Shown here: piece after piece, positions 1 to 7,983 of the stretch
Layout: each line of letters starts with the position of its first letter
How positions within the stretch are numbered: position 1 is the stretch's first letter
NCBI GenBank assembly: GCA_021787495.1
Contig: JAJYLX010000001.1
Location: forward strand, 185,598-249,597
Source: Microcaldota archaeon
Lineage (GTDB): Archaea > Micrarchaeota > Micrarchaeia > Micrarchaeales > Micrarchaeaceae
DNA length: 64,000 nt
Direction of reading: 5' to 3'
Translations under genes and position numbers: made by a program
The notes under the pieces: generated by a model
What the model saw: only the letters and a program-made list of their open reading frames with translations
Databases searched by the model: none
Told to the model about the DNA's origin: nothing

Positions 1-1
1 G

Positions 2-730
2 CGCATCAAGCGATCTATTGAGGAGATAAGGAGGGGCAATCAGATAGACAGGCTGGAGGAGACGGACAGCGGCCCGCGCATAGACATGAAGAAGCTGCTG
101 CGCTATGGTGCAACGCGCAACCCGCGCGACCTGGAGCGCATCTACCTGAGGAGGACCGTGCCTAACGGGGTGGAATTTATCATAGCCCTTGACGACTCCA
201 GCTCGATGGGCGAAAGTGGAAAGATTGATATCGCAAAGCATGCGATTGCCAGCATCTACGATAGCGTGCAGGGCTCGCCTCTCGTTAAGGTAAGGCTGGT
301 CGGCTTCTATGGCGCTGACGACGGGCCGCACGTCTTTGAGATGGACAGGAACAGGCTGATGTCGCTCAATACCATGGGCAGGACCCCGACCGACAAAGCC
401 CTCTATCATATCGGCACGCTCATACAGCGCGGTAAGGGGGGCGACGACCCTGTCGTGCTGCTCGTGACCGACGGGCTGCCGGACAGCGACGCAAGCACTA
501 AGGCCGCGCTGTCGCACCTGGCCAGCAATCCGAGAGCCAAGGAATTCACGCTCTTCGTGTCGCCGGATGCGGAGTATGCAAAGAACAGCAAAAAAATAAA
601 GGACACGTTCTCTGCCAGCACTGCTCTCTATCATATAAGCAGCATGGCGGGCGTCCTGCCGGTGCTGGAGGGCATAGTCGCCAGCGACATAAGCAGGAGG
701 GCTTCAAAAGTCAGGACAAGAGGATGTTGA
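2..730 (+). CDS. VWA-domain protein, 5' partial
   Basis: The frame is open to the left edge, so the true start lies outside the window. The protein has a von Willebrand A fold. It shows a metal-ion-dependent adhesion site: D-D-S-S-S shortly after the first strand, a Thr in GRTPTDKAL, and the TDGLPD segment. It has no signal peptide in the visible part, so it is probably cytoplasmic, like VWA partners of MoxR ATPases, although no MoxR gene is visible here. It overlaps the first ankyrin gene by a few bases, so the two are probably translated together. The family call is firm; the role is unknown. Confidence 0.75.
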   Translation, partial: RIKRSIEEIRRGNQIDRLEETDSGPRIDMKKLLRYGATRNPRDLERIYLRRTVPNGVEFIIALDDSSSMGESGKIDIAKHAIASIYDSVQGSPLVKVRLVGFYGADDGPHVFEMDRNRLMSLNTMGRTPTDKALYHIGTLIQRGKGGDDPVVLLVTDGLPDSDASTKAALSHLASNPRAKEFTLFVSPDAEYAKNSKKIKDTFSASTALYHISSMAGVLPVLEGIVASDISRRASKVRTRGC

Positions 731-1467
731 TGAACGAGACAGTACCCGTCACAGCCGATGACCTCATCGCCGCAGTGAAGCAAAACGACGTAAAGAAGCT
801 AAAGGGATACCTCGACCGCGCCGCCAACCCCAATCTCCAGGACAAAGATGGCGACACCGCCCTCCACTCGGCTGCATCAAAATGTCGCTCAGACTGCGTC
901 GCCCTCCTCCTCGACCGCGCCGCCGACCCCAACCTCCAGAACGAAAATGGCGTCACCGCCCTCCACTTTGCCGCATCAGAAGGCTTCTCAGACTGCGTCG
1001 CCCTCCTCCTCGACCGCGCCGCCGACCCCAACCTCCAGAACAAAAATGGTGACACCGCCCTCCACTGGGCCGTCTTCTGGAATCACCCCGACCTCGCCGC
1101 CCTCCTCCTCGACCGCGCCGCCGACCCCAACCTCCAGGACAAAAATGGCGACACCGCCCTCCACTGGGCCGTCTGGCAGGGCCACTCAGACTGCGTCGCA
1201 CTCCTCCTCGACCGCGCCGCCGACCCCAACCTCCAGGACAAAGATGGCGACATCGCCCTCGACATCGCGCTTAGGAAATACAATGAGACCCATTATGATA
1301 AGTACAAAAAGATCGCAGACATGCTGACGAGGGCAATGGAAGAGAGGCGCCTCGAAGACAAGATGGAGTCGAACATAAAGAGGCTGATAAGAGGTAAACG
1401 AAACATCCCACCAATCCTCGACAAGTGGCTGGTCGACCCGAAGGGGAAGAGGAAGGAGAGAGGATGA
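724..1467 (+). CDS. Ankyrin-repeat protein, copy 1
   Basis: 247 residues with about five 33-residue ankyrin repeats between roughly residues 35 and 190. The repeats are nearly identical at DNA level (DRAADPNLQ, GDTALHWA, CVALLL). They are followed by a charged C-terminal tail ending in WLVDPKGKRKERG. The start ATG overlaps the VWA stop; an ATG at 730 in a TGATG arrangement is an alternative. Ankyrin repeats mediate protein-protein binding, so it may act with the VWA protein. No signal peptide is seen. It is the paralogue of the next gene, which has one repeat fewer. Confidence 0.85.
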   Translation: MLMNETVPVTADDLIAAVKQNDVKKLKGYLDRAANPNLQDKDGDTALHSAASKCRSDCVALLLDRAADPNLQNENGVTALHFAASEGFSDCVALLLDRAADPNLQNKNGDTALHWAVFWNHPDLAALLLDRAADPNLQDKNGDTALHWAVWQGHSDCVALLLDRAADPNLQDKDGDIALDIALRKYNETHYDKYKKIADMLTRAMEERRLEDKMESNIKRLIRGKRNIPPILDKWLVDPKGKRKERG

Positions 1468-2108
1468 CGATGAAGAACGCAGAACCAATCACAGCCGCTG
1501 ACCTGATTGCTGCAGTGAAACAAAACGACGTAAAGAAGCTAAAGGAATACCTCGACCGCGCCGCCGACCCCAACCTCCAGGACGAAATCGGCGACACCGC
1601 CCTCCACTTTGCCGCATCAGAAGGCTTCTCAGACTGTGCCGCACTCCTCCTCGACCGCGCCGCCGACCCCAACCTCCAGGACAAAAATGGCGACACCGCC
1701 CTCCACTGGGCCGTCTGGCAGGGCCACTCAGACTGCGCCGCCCTCCTCCTCGACCGCGCCGCCGACCCCAATCTCCAGGACAAAAATGGCGACACCGCCC
1801 TCCACTGGGCCGCATCAAAAGGTTGCTCAGACTGCGCAGCCCTCCTCCTCGACCGCGCCGCCGACCCCAACCTTAAAAACAAATTCGGCGACACTGCCCT
1901 CGACATCGCGCTTAGGAGATACAACGAGATCCATGATGATAAGTACAAAAAGATTGCAGACATGCTGGAGAGGGCAATGGAAGAGAGGCGCCTCGAAGAC
2001 AAGATGGAGTCAAACATAAAGAGGCTGATAAGAGGTAAACGAGACATCCCGCCAATCCTCGACAAGTGGCTGGTCGACCCGAAGGGGAAGAGGAAGGAGA
2101 GAGGATGA
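1464..2108 (+). CDS. Ankyrin-repeat protein, copy 2
   Basis: Tandem paralogue of the preceding gene, with four ankyrin repeats and an almost identical head (ADLIAAVKQNDVKKLK) and tail (RLIRGKRDIPPILDKWLV). I chose ATG 1464 because it forms a 4-base ATGA overlap with the upstream stop and matches the N-terminus of copy 1. A longer frame opens upstream but lies inside copy 1. The close DNA identity indicates recent duplication or ongoing gene conversion. The function is probably a protein-binding scaffold. Confidence 0.85.
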   Translation: MTMKNAEPITAADLIAAVKQNDVKKLKEYLDRAADPNLQDEIGDTALHFAASEGFSDCAALLLDRAADPNLQDKNGDTALHWAVWQGHSDCAALLLDRAADPNLQDKNGDTALHWAASKGCSDCAALLLDRAADPNLKNKFGDTALDIALRRYNEIHDDKYKKIADMLERAMEERRLEDKMESNIKRLIRGKRDIPPILDKWLVDPKGKRKERG

Positions 2109-2193
2109 CGTATGCCAGCGCTTCATACTGCTTTCCATAGTGTAGGGCATCGGTATAAAAATTTTACAAACCAAACGATAAGAGAACACAAAA

Positions 2194-2406
2194 GTGGGGA
2201 AAATGATCGGCAAGCAAAAACAGATGGAAATGTCTGAAGGGAGGAAAGCGCAGCAAAGGATTGATCCGCGGTATGATTCCGCAGCCAAGGGATTCGATCA
2301 GGACAGGGCAGAGATGCCATACATACTGCGGCAGCTGCACGAAGCCTCAAAGATCAAGAGGCGCGAATTGCATTACTATGGCTCGCTCCTGAGGCAAGGG
2401 TTTTAA
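2194..2406 (+). CDS. Small hypothetical protein
   Basis: 70 residues from GTG 2194, or 67 from ATG 2203. It is hydrophilic and rich in Lys, Arg and Gln, with no motif I recognise and no TM segment. A TATA-like element (GGTATAAAAATTT, near 2150) lies the right distance upstream for a short-leader archaeal transcript. It ends about 30 bases before eS8. Confidence rests on the promoter and the open frame only. Confidence 0.5.
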   Translation: MGKMIGKQKQMEMSEGRKAQQRIDPRYDSAAKGFDQDRAEMPYILRQLHEASKIKRRELHYYGSLLRQGF

Positions 2407-2436
2407 TCCTTCACAACCAATTATTAATGTGATGTT

Positions 2437-2835
2437 ATGAGCCAGTTCGGAGTCCAGTTGCACCGCTCGTCGAAAACGAAGGGTTCAGGCAACGGAAAGC
2501 GCAAGATAAAGTTCAGGGACAAGCGGCGCAGCGAGATCGGCAACTACTTCTCGGCGACGCGCATGTCAGACGAGAACGTGATGCGCGACGTGCGGAGGCG
2601 CGGCGGCACCCGCAGCCGCGTGCTCAAGAGGGCCGGCTACGCGAACGTGCTGTCCGGAAAGACCGTAAAGAAGGTGAAGATAAAGGGCGTCCTCGAGTCC
2701 AGGGACAACAGGAACTTCGCAAGGCAGAACATAATAACGAAGGGCACGATAATCAACACCGAGCTCGGCAAGGCCGAAGTGACCAACAGGCCCGGCCGCG
2801 ACGGCATAGTGAACGCAAGGCTGGTCGGTGCCTGA
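2437..2835 (+). CDS. rps8e: 30S ribosomal protein eS8
   Basis: 132 residues, the usual length for archaeal eS8. Typical segments are seen: the N-terminal QLHRSSKTKGSGNGKRK, then RGGTRSRVLKRAGYANV, and the C-terminal end GRDGIVNARLVG. It is a basic small-subunit protein that binds 16S rRNA. A likely promoter (TTTTAATCC) overlaps the end of the preceding ORF. The stop overlaps the next start as TGATG, so the downstream gene is translationally coupled. Confidence 0.95.
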   Translation: MSQFGVQLHRSSKTKGSGNGKRKIKFRDKRRSEIGNYFSATRMSDENVMRDVRRRGGTRSRVLKRAGYANVLSGKTVKKVKIKGVLESRDNRNFARQNIITKGTIINTELGKAEVTNRPGRDGIVNARLVGA

Positions 2836-3290
2836 TGCCGATCCACGTATACGTGTGCAAGAAGGACGGGCTCGAAGCCCTGAAGAAGCTCCTCGCCTAC
2901 GACCCATATCTCGACCCGTCGGTCATACCTCCCTCGACCCCGGGCTCGGACAAGCCGGTCAGCAAGCAGACCGACGAGGAGAAGCGCATGGCAGCGGAGC
3001 GCGAGCAGAAGGTGAAGGAGGCGATGGCGAAGCTCAAGGAGGACAGGTACAGTGACGTCATATTCGCCAGGCAGGAGTATGAGATACTCGATGGCAGCGC
3101 GTTCGGCGACCATGACGTCTCATACCTGTACATCAAGGCGACGGACGACTTCCTCGCCAGGGCGGACGAGGCCCTCGAGCACAAGCTCGGCATAAAGAGG
3201 GCGCCGAGGGAGATGGAGGACAGGGTCATCGCCAAGGTGAGCGCTGACGAAGAGAGCGGAAACGCGGGCTTCGGCTCAATCTTCGGCTGA
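2835..3290 (+). CDS. Hypothetical protein coupled to eS8
   Basis: 151 residues, cytoplasmic. It has a charged middle part (about residues 45-75, likely helix or coiled coil) and a C-terminal part with ARQEYEILDG and DDFLARADEALEHKLG. I do not recognise the family. The slot after eS8 is often held by SRP19 in archaea, but the SRP19 signature is absent. TGATG coupling to eS8 suggests a translation-linked role, which is inference. Confidence 0.7.
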   Translation: MPIHVYVCKKDGLEALKKLLAYDPYLDPSVIPPSTPGSDKPVSKQTDEEKRMAAEREQKVKEAMAKLKEDRYSDVIFARQEYEILDGSAFGDHDVSYLYIKATDDFLARADEALEHKLGIKRAPREMEDRVIAKVSADEESGNAGFGSIFG

Positions 3291-3337
3291 CGCAACACTT
3301 AAACACTTTTCTTTCGTAGGATTATGAGGCGATTGCA

Positions 3338-4015
3338 TTGGAGTTGCTGTTCAAGACCGCGATAGCGGTGGCGGTCATCGTCGCTGTCATAGCAGGGTTC
3401 TTCCTATACTACGAGATTATGGGCCAAGGCCAGTCCGTGACCACGCCCCAGCAGGCCATCGCGCTCATCGAGAGCGACATAAGGCAGCACACCCCATCCG
3501 CACAGGTAACGGTGCTCAACGTATCGAATTCCACGGTGCACAGCGAGAGCTGGGACATAACCGTCCGCATAATATACAACCAGAGCAGCGCCTGCCCGTC
3601 GGTTACGACCGAGGAGTTCGACAACGTGCCCACGGCCGGGCTGCTGGCCACCCCGACCACGATAGTCTACTCGCAGTACCTGAACGGCACGTGCATAGTG
3701 AACCTGAACACGGGCCCGGCACTGCAGGAGAACATAATCGGCCTGCCTTCAATCGCGATAGCGCTGCCGTACAACAGGTCGTTCGGGCCGCTCGTCTCGT
3801 TCATAGGGATGAACGGCTACGGCAACGTGCGCGCCTACGCGGGCTACATAAGCCCGTCCGCCGCGAACGGGATAGCCGCGGCCAGCGGGTCGAACATGAC
3901 GTTCAACAGCAGCTCGCAGTTCTGGCTTGTCAACTACACGTCCGGCACGACGGGAAGGACGCTGCACCTCGTCATGGGCACGTCGGGGAACATACTGCTC
4001 GACTACACCTCCTGA
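3338..4015 (+). CDS. Secreted or membrane-anchored hypothetical protein
   Basis: 225 residues from a TTG start; no in-frame ATG exists upstream. One N-terminal hydrophobic helix (about residues 5-26) is followed by an extracellular-looking domain rich in Asn, Ser and Thr with several N-glycosylation sequons (NVSNST, NQSS, NYTSG). A TATA-like CACTTAAACAC lies about 35 bases upstream. I see no known domain. It is probably anchored by its N-terminus with the domain outside the cell. Confidence 0.65.
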   Translation: MELLFKTAIAVAVIVAVIAGFFLYYEIMGQGQSVTTPQQAIALIESDIRQHTPSAQVTVLNVSNSTVHSESWDITVRIIYNQSSACPSVTTEEFDNVPTAGLLATPTTIVYSQYLNGTCIVNLNTGPALQENIIGLPSIAIALPYNRSFGPLVSFIGMNGYGNVRAYAGYISPSAANGIAAASGSNMTFNSSSQFWLVNYTSGTTGRTLHLVMGTSGNILLDYTS

Positions 4016-4148
4016 CCGCGCCCATCAGGTAAAATTTCATTTACCGCGGTCAGTTTCGGTTTACTATGGTGCAGATTTATTTATCTCAGTAAGACCGTGC
4101 CACGCCCTTTTTCTGCGGTCACTGCCTCTATTCATGTCGCTGCACAAT

Positions 4149-4159
4149 CTTTTTAAAGG
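4149..4159 (+). promoter_or_regulatory. TATA box of ftsZ1
   Basis: CTTTTTAAAGG lies about 35 bases before the ftsZ1 ATG in an otherwise gene-free 170-base gap, which fits an archaeal BRE/TATA promoter with a very short leader. Confidence 0.5.
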
Positions 4160-4188
4160 TTTTCAGGCTATAAGGACTAGGCGATCTA

Positions 4189-5277
4189 ATGGACGACCTT
4201 TTCAACAGTGTATTTGGTGGGCAGGGCGGAAGCGCAAGGGCAAGCGGGAGCAGCAGCAACAGCAACATGTCTGCGGATGAGTTCTCGTCGGAGCAGATAA
4301 AGATAGTGACCGCGGGTTTCGGAGGAGGAGGAAACAACACGATCAACAGGCTGCTCAAGACCGGCGTGAAAGGCACGGATCTGGTTGCGGTCAACACGGA
4401 TGCGCAGCACTTCAAGATCCTGGATGAGCGCATAAAGAAGGTGCTCATCGGCAGGAGCATTACCAGAGGGCTCGGGGCTGGAGGCAACCCAGAGGTCGGA
4501 AAGAAGGCGGCGGAGGTCGACCGTCAGCTGCTGGAGGACGTCTTCCAGGGCGCGCAGCTCGTCTTCCTGTGCGCGGGCATGGGAGGCGGGACAGGCACCG
4601 GGGCGATAACGGTCGCGGCCCAGATAGCGAAGGAGCAGGGCGCGATAGTCATAAGCATGGTGACATACCCGTTCGACCTTGAGCGCGTCAGGAAGGTCAA
4701 GGCCGAGGAGGGCATACGCGAGCTCTCGAAGTTCAGCGACAGCACGATCATAGTGGACAACAACAGGCTGGTCAAGCTCGTTCCGAACCTGCCGATGCCT
4801 GACGCGTTCGCCCTGGCCGACGAGATACTCGCAAAGGCGATAGGCGGGCTGGTCTGGACGATAACCCAGCCGAGCATGATCAACATCGACTTCGCGGACG
4901 TGCGCAGCATCATGGCCAACAGGGGCGTGGGCTTCATATCCGTAGGTACGGGAAGGGGCAACGACAAGGTCAGCCTGGCCGCGGAGCAGGTCCTCAAGAA
5001 CAAGCTTCTTGACGTGGACTTCGAGGGCGCGCAGGGCGCCCTGATCCACATATCAGGGGGCAACAGCCTCACGATAGGCGACGCGATAAAGGCGGGCGAG
5101 ATAATCACGGACCGGATGGACGAGCAGGCCAACATCAAGTGGGGCGCGCGCCTCATCCCGGGATACGAGGACAGCATCGAGATAGTCGCGATAGTCACCG
5201 GCGTGAAGGGTGCCAGCATCGCCATGGGCGTCGAGCAGAAGAAGAACAGCCAGTTCTCCGACCTGGAGATGATCTGA
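4189..5277 (+). CDS. ftsZ1: Cell division GTPase FtsZ, paralogue 1
   Basis: 362 residues. A low-complexity Gly/Ser-rich N-terminal extension of about 35 residues precedes the GTPase domain. The tubulin signature GGGTGTG is at residues 132-138. The T7 synergy loop NIDFADVRSIM supplies the catalytic acidic residues. It polymerises with GTP at mid-cell into the division ring. It sits 16 bases before a second FtsZ, and sepF (its membrane anchor in archaea) is 3.4 kb downstream. Its residues are closer to canonical FtsZ than those of paralogue 2. Confidence 0.97.
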   Translation: MDDLFNSVFGGQGGSARASGSSSNSNMSADEFSSEQIKIVTAGFGGGGNNTINRLLKTGVKGTDLVAVNTDAQHFKILDERIKKVLIGRSITRGLGAGGNPEVGKKAAEVDRQLLEDVFQGAQLVFLCAGMGGGTGTGAITVAAQIAKEQGAIVISMVTYPFDLERVRKVKAEEGIRELSKFSDSTIIVDNNRLVKLVPNLPMPDAFALADEILAKAIGGLVWTITQPSMINIDFADVRSIMANRGVGFISVGTGRGNDKVSLAAEQVLKNKLLDVDFEGAQGALIHISGGNSLTIGDAIKAGEIITDRMDEQANIKWGARLIPGYEDSIEIVAIVTGVKGASIAMGVEQKKNSQFSDLEMI

Positions 5278-5293
5278 CCGCAACGGTGATGGC

Positions 5294-6310
5294 ATGGCGG
5301 CAGATTACGACGAGTTTCAGGCGAACTTCGCGGTTGTCGGGCTGGGAGGCGGCGGCACCAACATGGTCAACAGGCTCTACGGCACGGGCATAACCAGCGC
5401 AACGACCATAGCGATGAACACGGACGCGAAGCACCTTGGCATAGTCCACGCGCACAAGAAGCTGCTTGTCGGCAAGACCATAACGAAGGGCCTGGGCGCC
5501 GGCGGCTATCCCGAGATAGCGGCCAAGGCCGCTGAGGCCAGCGCGAGGGAGATCGAGGAGCTCATAGCGGGCTACGACGCAGTCTTCCTGACCGCGGGCA
5601 TGGGCGGCGGGTCCGGCGGAGGCATGGCGCCGGTCGTGGCGAAGATGGCGAAGGAGCAGGGCTCCCTCGTCGTGGCTTTCGTGACGTACCCGTTCGCGCT
5701 CGAGAGGAGCAGGAGGCAGAAGGCCGACTGGTCGCTGCAGGAGCTGATGAAGAACACGGACACCACCGTGATAATAGAGAACGACCGTCTCCTGAAGTTC
5801 GCCCCGAATGCCACCATGGACAAGGCGTTCGAGATGGTCGACAACATAATGGTGAATGCGGTCAAGGGCATGACGGACGCGATAAAGATCCCGAGCCTCA
5901 TAAACCTCGACTTCGCAGACCTGAAGGCGGTCATGCAGAACGGAGGCGCCGCCGCCATAAACGTCGGCGCTGGGCAGGGGGCCGACATGGTAGACCAGGC
6001 CGTCAAGTCCACGCTCGCGCATCCCCTCACGGGCTACAAGATGGCCGGCGCGAAGAGCGCGTTCGTCCACGTGACCGGCAGCGAGGCGCTCAGCATAGAG
6101 AACGCCACGAGGCTTGCCGAAGGCGTCACTGCGGAGCTTGACGAGAAGGCGAACGTGATATTCGGCGCGAGGATGGTGCCCGGCATGGGCACCAGGGCGC
6201 ACATCATGTCAATAGTGACCGGGGTCACGCCGATGCTGGGAGAGTACGAGGTCACGATGCTCGACAACAGGAAGGAGAAACAGGCGCTCGAGCTCGACAT
6301 GCTGGCCTGA
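5294..6310 (+). CDS. ftsZ2: FtsZ paralogue 2 with altered G-box
   Basis: 338 residues of the tubulin/FtsZ family. The nucleotide loop is GGGSGGG (about residues 104-110) instead of GGGTGTG. The T7 loop NLDFADLKAVM keeps its acidic residues, so hydrolysis in a polymer is still plausible. Archaea with two FtsZs use them for ring assembly and constriction respectively (known in Haloferax); this is likely the second type. It is in an operon with ftsZ1. It has no long C-terminal linker, so how it binds a partner is not evident. Confidence 0.93.
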   Translation: MAADYDEFQANFAVVGLGGGGTNMVNRLYGTGITSATTIAMNTDAKHLGIVHAHKKLLVGKTITKGLGAGGYPEIAAKAAEASAREIEELIAGYDAVFLTAGMGGGSGGGMAPVVAKMAKEQGSLVVAFVTYPFALERSRRQKADWSLQELMKNTDTTVIIENDRLLKFAPNATMDKAFEMVDNIMVNAVKGMTDAIKIPSLINLDFADLKAVMQNGGAAAINVGAGQGADMVDQAVKSTLAHPLTGYKMAGAKSAFVHVTGSEALSIENATRLAEGVTAELDEKANVIFGARMVPGMGTRAHIMSIVTGVTPMLGEYEVTMLDNRKEKQALELDMLA

Positions 6311-6392
6311 GCCCACACTCAGTAATAAATAGCTTCTCGCTCAAATAGAGAGCTGATGCTATTCAGCAGCAACGGCACGAAAGAGGGAAAAA

Positions 6393-6788
6393 ATGGAAGA
6401 GGGAATAACGTACGCCCCAGCGAAAGACATGCGCGTAGGCCGCTACATCATGATAGAGGGCGTGGCGTGCCGCGTGGTCGACATAGACATAAGCTCGCCC
6501 GGAAAGCACGGATCCGCGAAGATGCGCGTAGTGGCCCTCGGCATATTCGACGGCCAGAAGAAGACGCTGCTCGCCCCGAGCCATTCCGAGGTGGAGGTGC
6601 CTGTCATAGCGAAGAGGAGGGCGCAGGTCGTCTCCGTCGAAGGGGACAACGCGCAGATCATGGACCTTGAGACGTACGAGGTGTTCACGCTCCCGATACC
6701 CGATGACCTGAAGGGCAGGCTGCAATCCGGCAGCGAGGTCGAGCTGCTGGAAGCGACGGGAAGGAGGGCGCTGTCGAAGGCGCTGTAG
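6393..6788 (+). CDS. Translation factor aIF5A
   Basis: 131 residues, the normal length. An N-terminal SH3-like domain carries the hypusination loop SSPGKHGSAK with the acceptor Lys at position 38. A C-terminal OB fold follows. It promotes peptide-bond formation at difficult motifs. A TATA-like TAATAAATAG lies upstream near 6321. The eS24 and eS27 genes follow immediately, forming a translation operon. Confidence 0.96.
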   Translation: MEEGITYAPAKDMRVGRYIMIEGVACRVVDIDISSPGKHGSAKMRVVALGIFDGQKKTLLAPSHSEVEVPVIAKRRAQVVSVEGDNAQIMDLETYEVFTLPIPDDLKGRLQSGSEVELLEATGRRALSKAL

Positions 6789-6792
6789 TGGT

Positions 6793-7173
6793 ATGATGGA
6801 CATAGCGGTAACATCCGACAAGGAAGAGAAGCTCTATTCGAGGAGGAGCATCGCGTTCTCGATGACCTACGACAAGAGCACGCCATCGAAGGAGCAGGCG
6901 AGGACGGAGCTCTGCAAGAGGCTGAACCTGATGCCAGACCTGACGATAATAACAGACATAGTGCAGGACTACGGCACGCGCACCTGCACCGCGCACGCGA
7001 ACTCGTACGCGAGCAAGGACGCGCTCCAGAGGTTCGAGCGCAGGCACGTGCTTTCAAGGCTGTCGAAGAAGGAGGGAGGGGAGAAAGGAGAGGAGAAGGG
7101 AGAAGCGAAGAAGGACGAGAAGAAGGGAGAAGCGGAGAAGGATGGGAAGAAGGGGGACAAGAAAGAGGAGTGA
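6793..7173 (+). CDS. rps24e: 30S ribosomal protein eS24
   Basis: 126 residues. The eS24 core occupies about residues 1-95 (SMTYDKSTPSKEQAR, then VQDYGTRTCTAHANSYAS). It ends in a long Lys/Glu repetitive tail (GEKGEEKGEAKKDEKK), which is longer than usual. A second ATG lies one codon on (6796). It follows aIF5A by 4 bases. Confidence 0.93.
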   Translation: MMDIAVTSDKEEKLYSRRSIAFSMTYDKSTPSKEQARTELCKRLNLMPDLTIITDIVQDYGTRTCTAHANSYASKDALQRFERRHVLSRLSKKEGGEKGEEKGEAKKDEKKGEAEKDGKKGDKKEE

Positions 7174-7177
7174 TTGA

Positions 7178-7339
7178 ACGGCCGAACAAAAGCAGAAAAA
7201 GGAGAAGCAGGTCAGGAAATACAAGCAGCTTAAGGCGTGCCCCAAGTGCGGGGTAGGCATGGGTGAGCACTCTGACAGGTATGCGTGCGGGCGCTGCGGC
7301 TACACGGAATTCAAGGGCAAGAAGCCGCAGGCGGCGTGA
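7178..7339 (+). CDS. rps27ae: 30S ribosomal protein eS27 (S27ae) with unusual start
   Basis: About 53 residues. It has a C4 zinc ribbon (CPKC at about 26-29 and CGRC at about 43-46) followed by GYTEFKGKK, the S27ae signature. The frame is closed by a TGA at 7175-7177. The first codon after it is ACG, and there is no ATG, GTG or TTG before the first zinc ligands. Either ACG at 7178 initiates, or a base error hides the start. It lies between eS24 and the CPBP protease. Confidence 0.8.
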   Translation, partial: TAEQKQKKEKQVRKYKQLKACPKCGVGMGEHSDRYACGRCGYTEFKGKKPQAA

Positions 7340-7349
7340 GCGCCGCCCG

Positions 7350-7979
7350 GTGCGCTGCGCCTTCTACGCTTTCCCAATAGCGCTGCTGGCGGTCATCGCG
7401 TTCTCGATATACAGCGCGGCCGCCGGCGCAATCACGCTGGTCGACGGAACCGCGTGGTCGTCGATCGCGCTCTCGCTGCTCTTTCCCTCGATGGTCTTCG
7501 CGTACCTGCTCGCGAAGGGCAATACGCTGAAGGGCATAACAGACCAGCTCGGCCTTTCGAGGAAGAGGTTTGCCGTCAAGTACGTGGGCGCCGGGATACT
7601 GGTCTTCCTGTCCGTCCTGGCCGTCGAATTCGGCATAGGGGCGTTCGAGGCCGCGACCGGCATAAGCCTGCCGACGAACGTGCAGCAGGCGCTCGCCGGG
7701 GTGCCGCTCTACTTCCTGCTCTTCAGCTTCCTCGTCGCGCCGATAGACGAGGAGATACTGTTCAGGGGGTTCTTGGTCCCGCGCATCGGGATCGCCGCGA
7801 GCTCGGCCATCTTCGCTGCGGTGCACTACATCAGCTACTTCTCCATATCAGAGGTCATTGCCGCGTTCCTCTTCGGGCTCGTGTCGGGGTACGTGTTCAA
7901 GCGCACCAGGTCACTCTATCCCTCGGTGATAGGGCACGCCCTGGTAAACGCGCTGGGCCTGGCGGCCGCCTTCCTGTGA
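7350..7979 (+). CDS. CPBP-family intramembrane metalloprotease
   Basis: About 209 residues from GTG 7350; the frame opens earlier, but that part overlaps eS27. There are six or so hydrophobic segments. The CPBP/Abi motifs are present: DEEILFRG (E134, E135, R139), FAAVH (F155, H159) and GHALVN (H196). The family contains Rce1-type CAAX proteases; in prokaryotes substrates are mostly unknown. It is embedded in a translation operon, 4 bases before the TrmJ-like gene. Confidence 0.85.
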   Translation: MRCAFYAFPIALLAVIAFSIYSAAAGAITLVDGTAWSSIALSLLFPSMVFAYLLAKGNTLKGITDQLGLSRKRFAVKYVGAGILVFLSVLAVEFGIGAFEAATGISLPTNVQQALAGVPLYFLLFSFLVAPIDEEILFRGFLVPRIGIAASSAIFAAVHYISYFSISEVIAAFLFGLVSGYVFKRTRSLYPSVIGHALVNALGLAAAFL

Positions 7980-7983
7980 TCAA

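Larger units (their letters stand above)
724..2108 (+). repeat. Tandem gene duplication with internal ankyrin repeats
   Basis: Two head-to-tail copies of a unit of about 0.7 kb. Each contains several near-identical 99-base ankyrin units. The segment around the copy 1/copy 2 junction (AGGAAGGAGAGAGGATGACG) recurs at the end of copy 2, near 2089-2110, so the duplicated unit includes the overlapping stop/start. Confidence 0.85.

Noticed and set aside
2835..3290. SRP19 identity for the gene after eS8
   Set aside because: Gene order suggested it, but the sequence lacks the SRP19 pattern and is too long.
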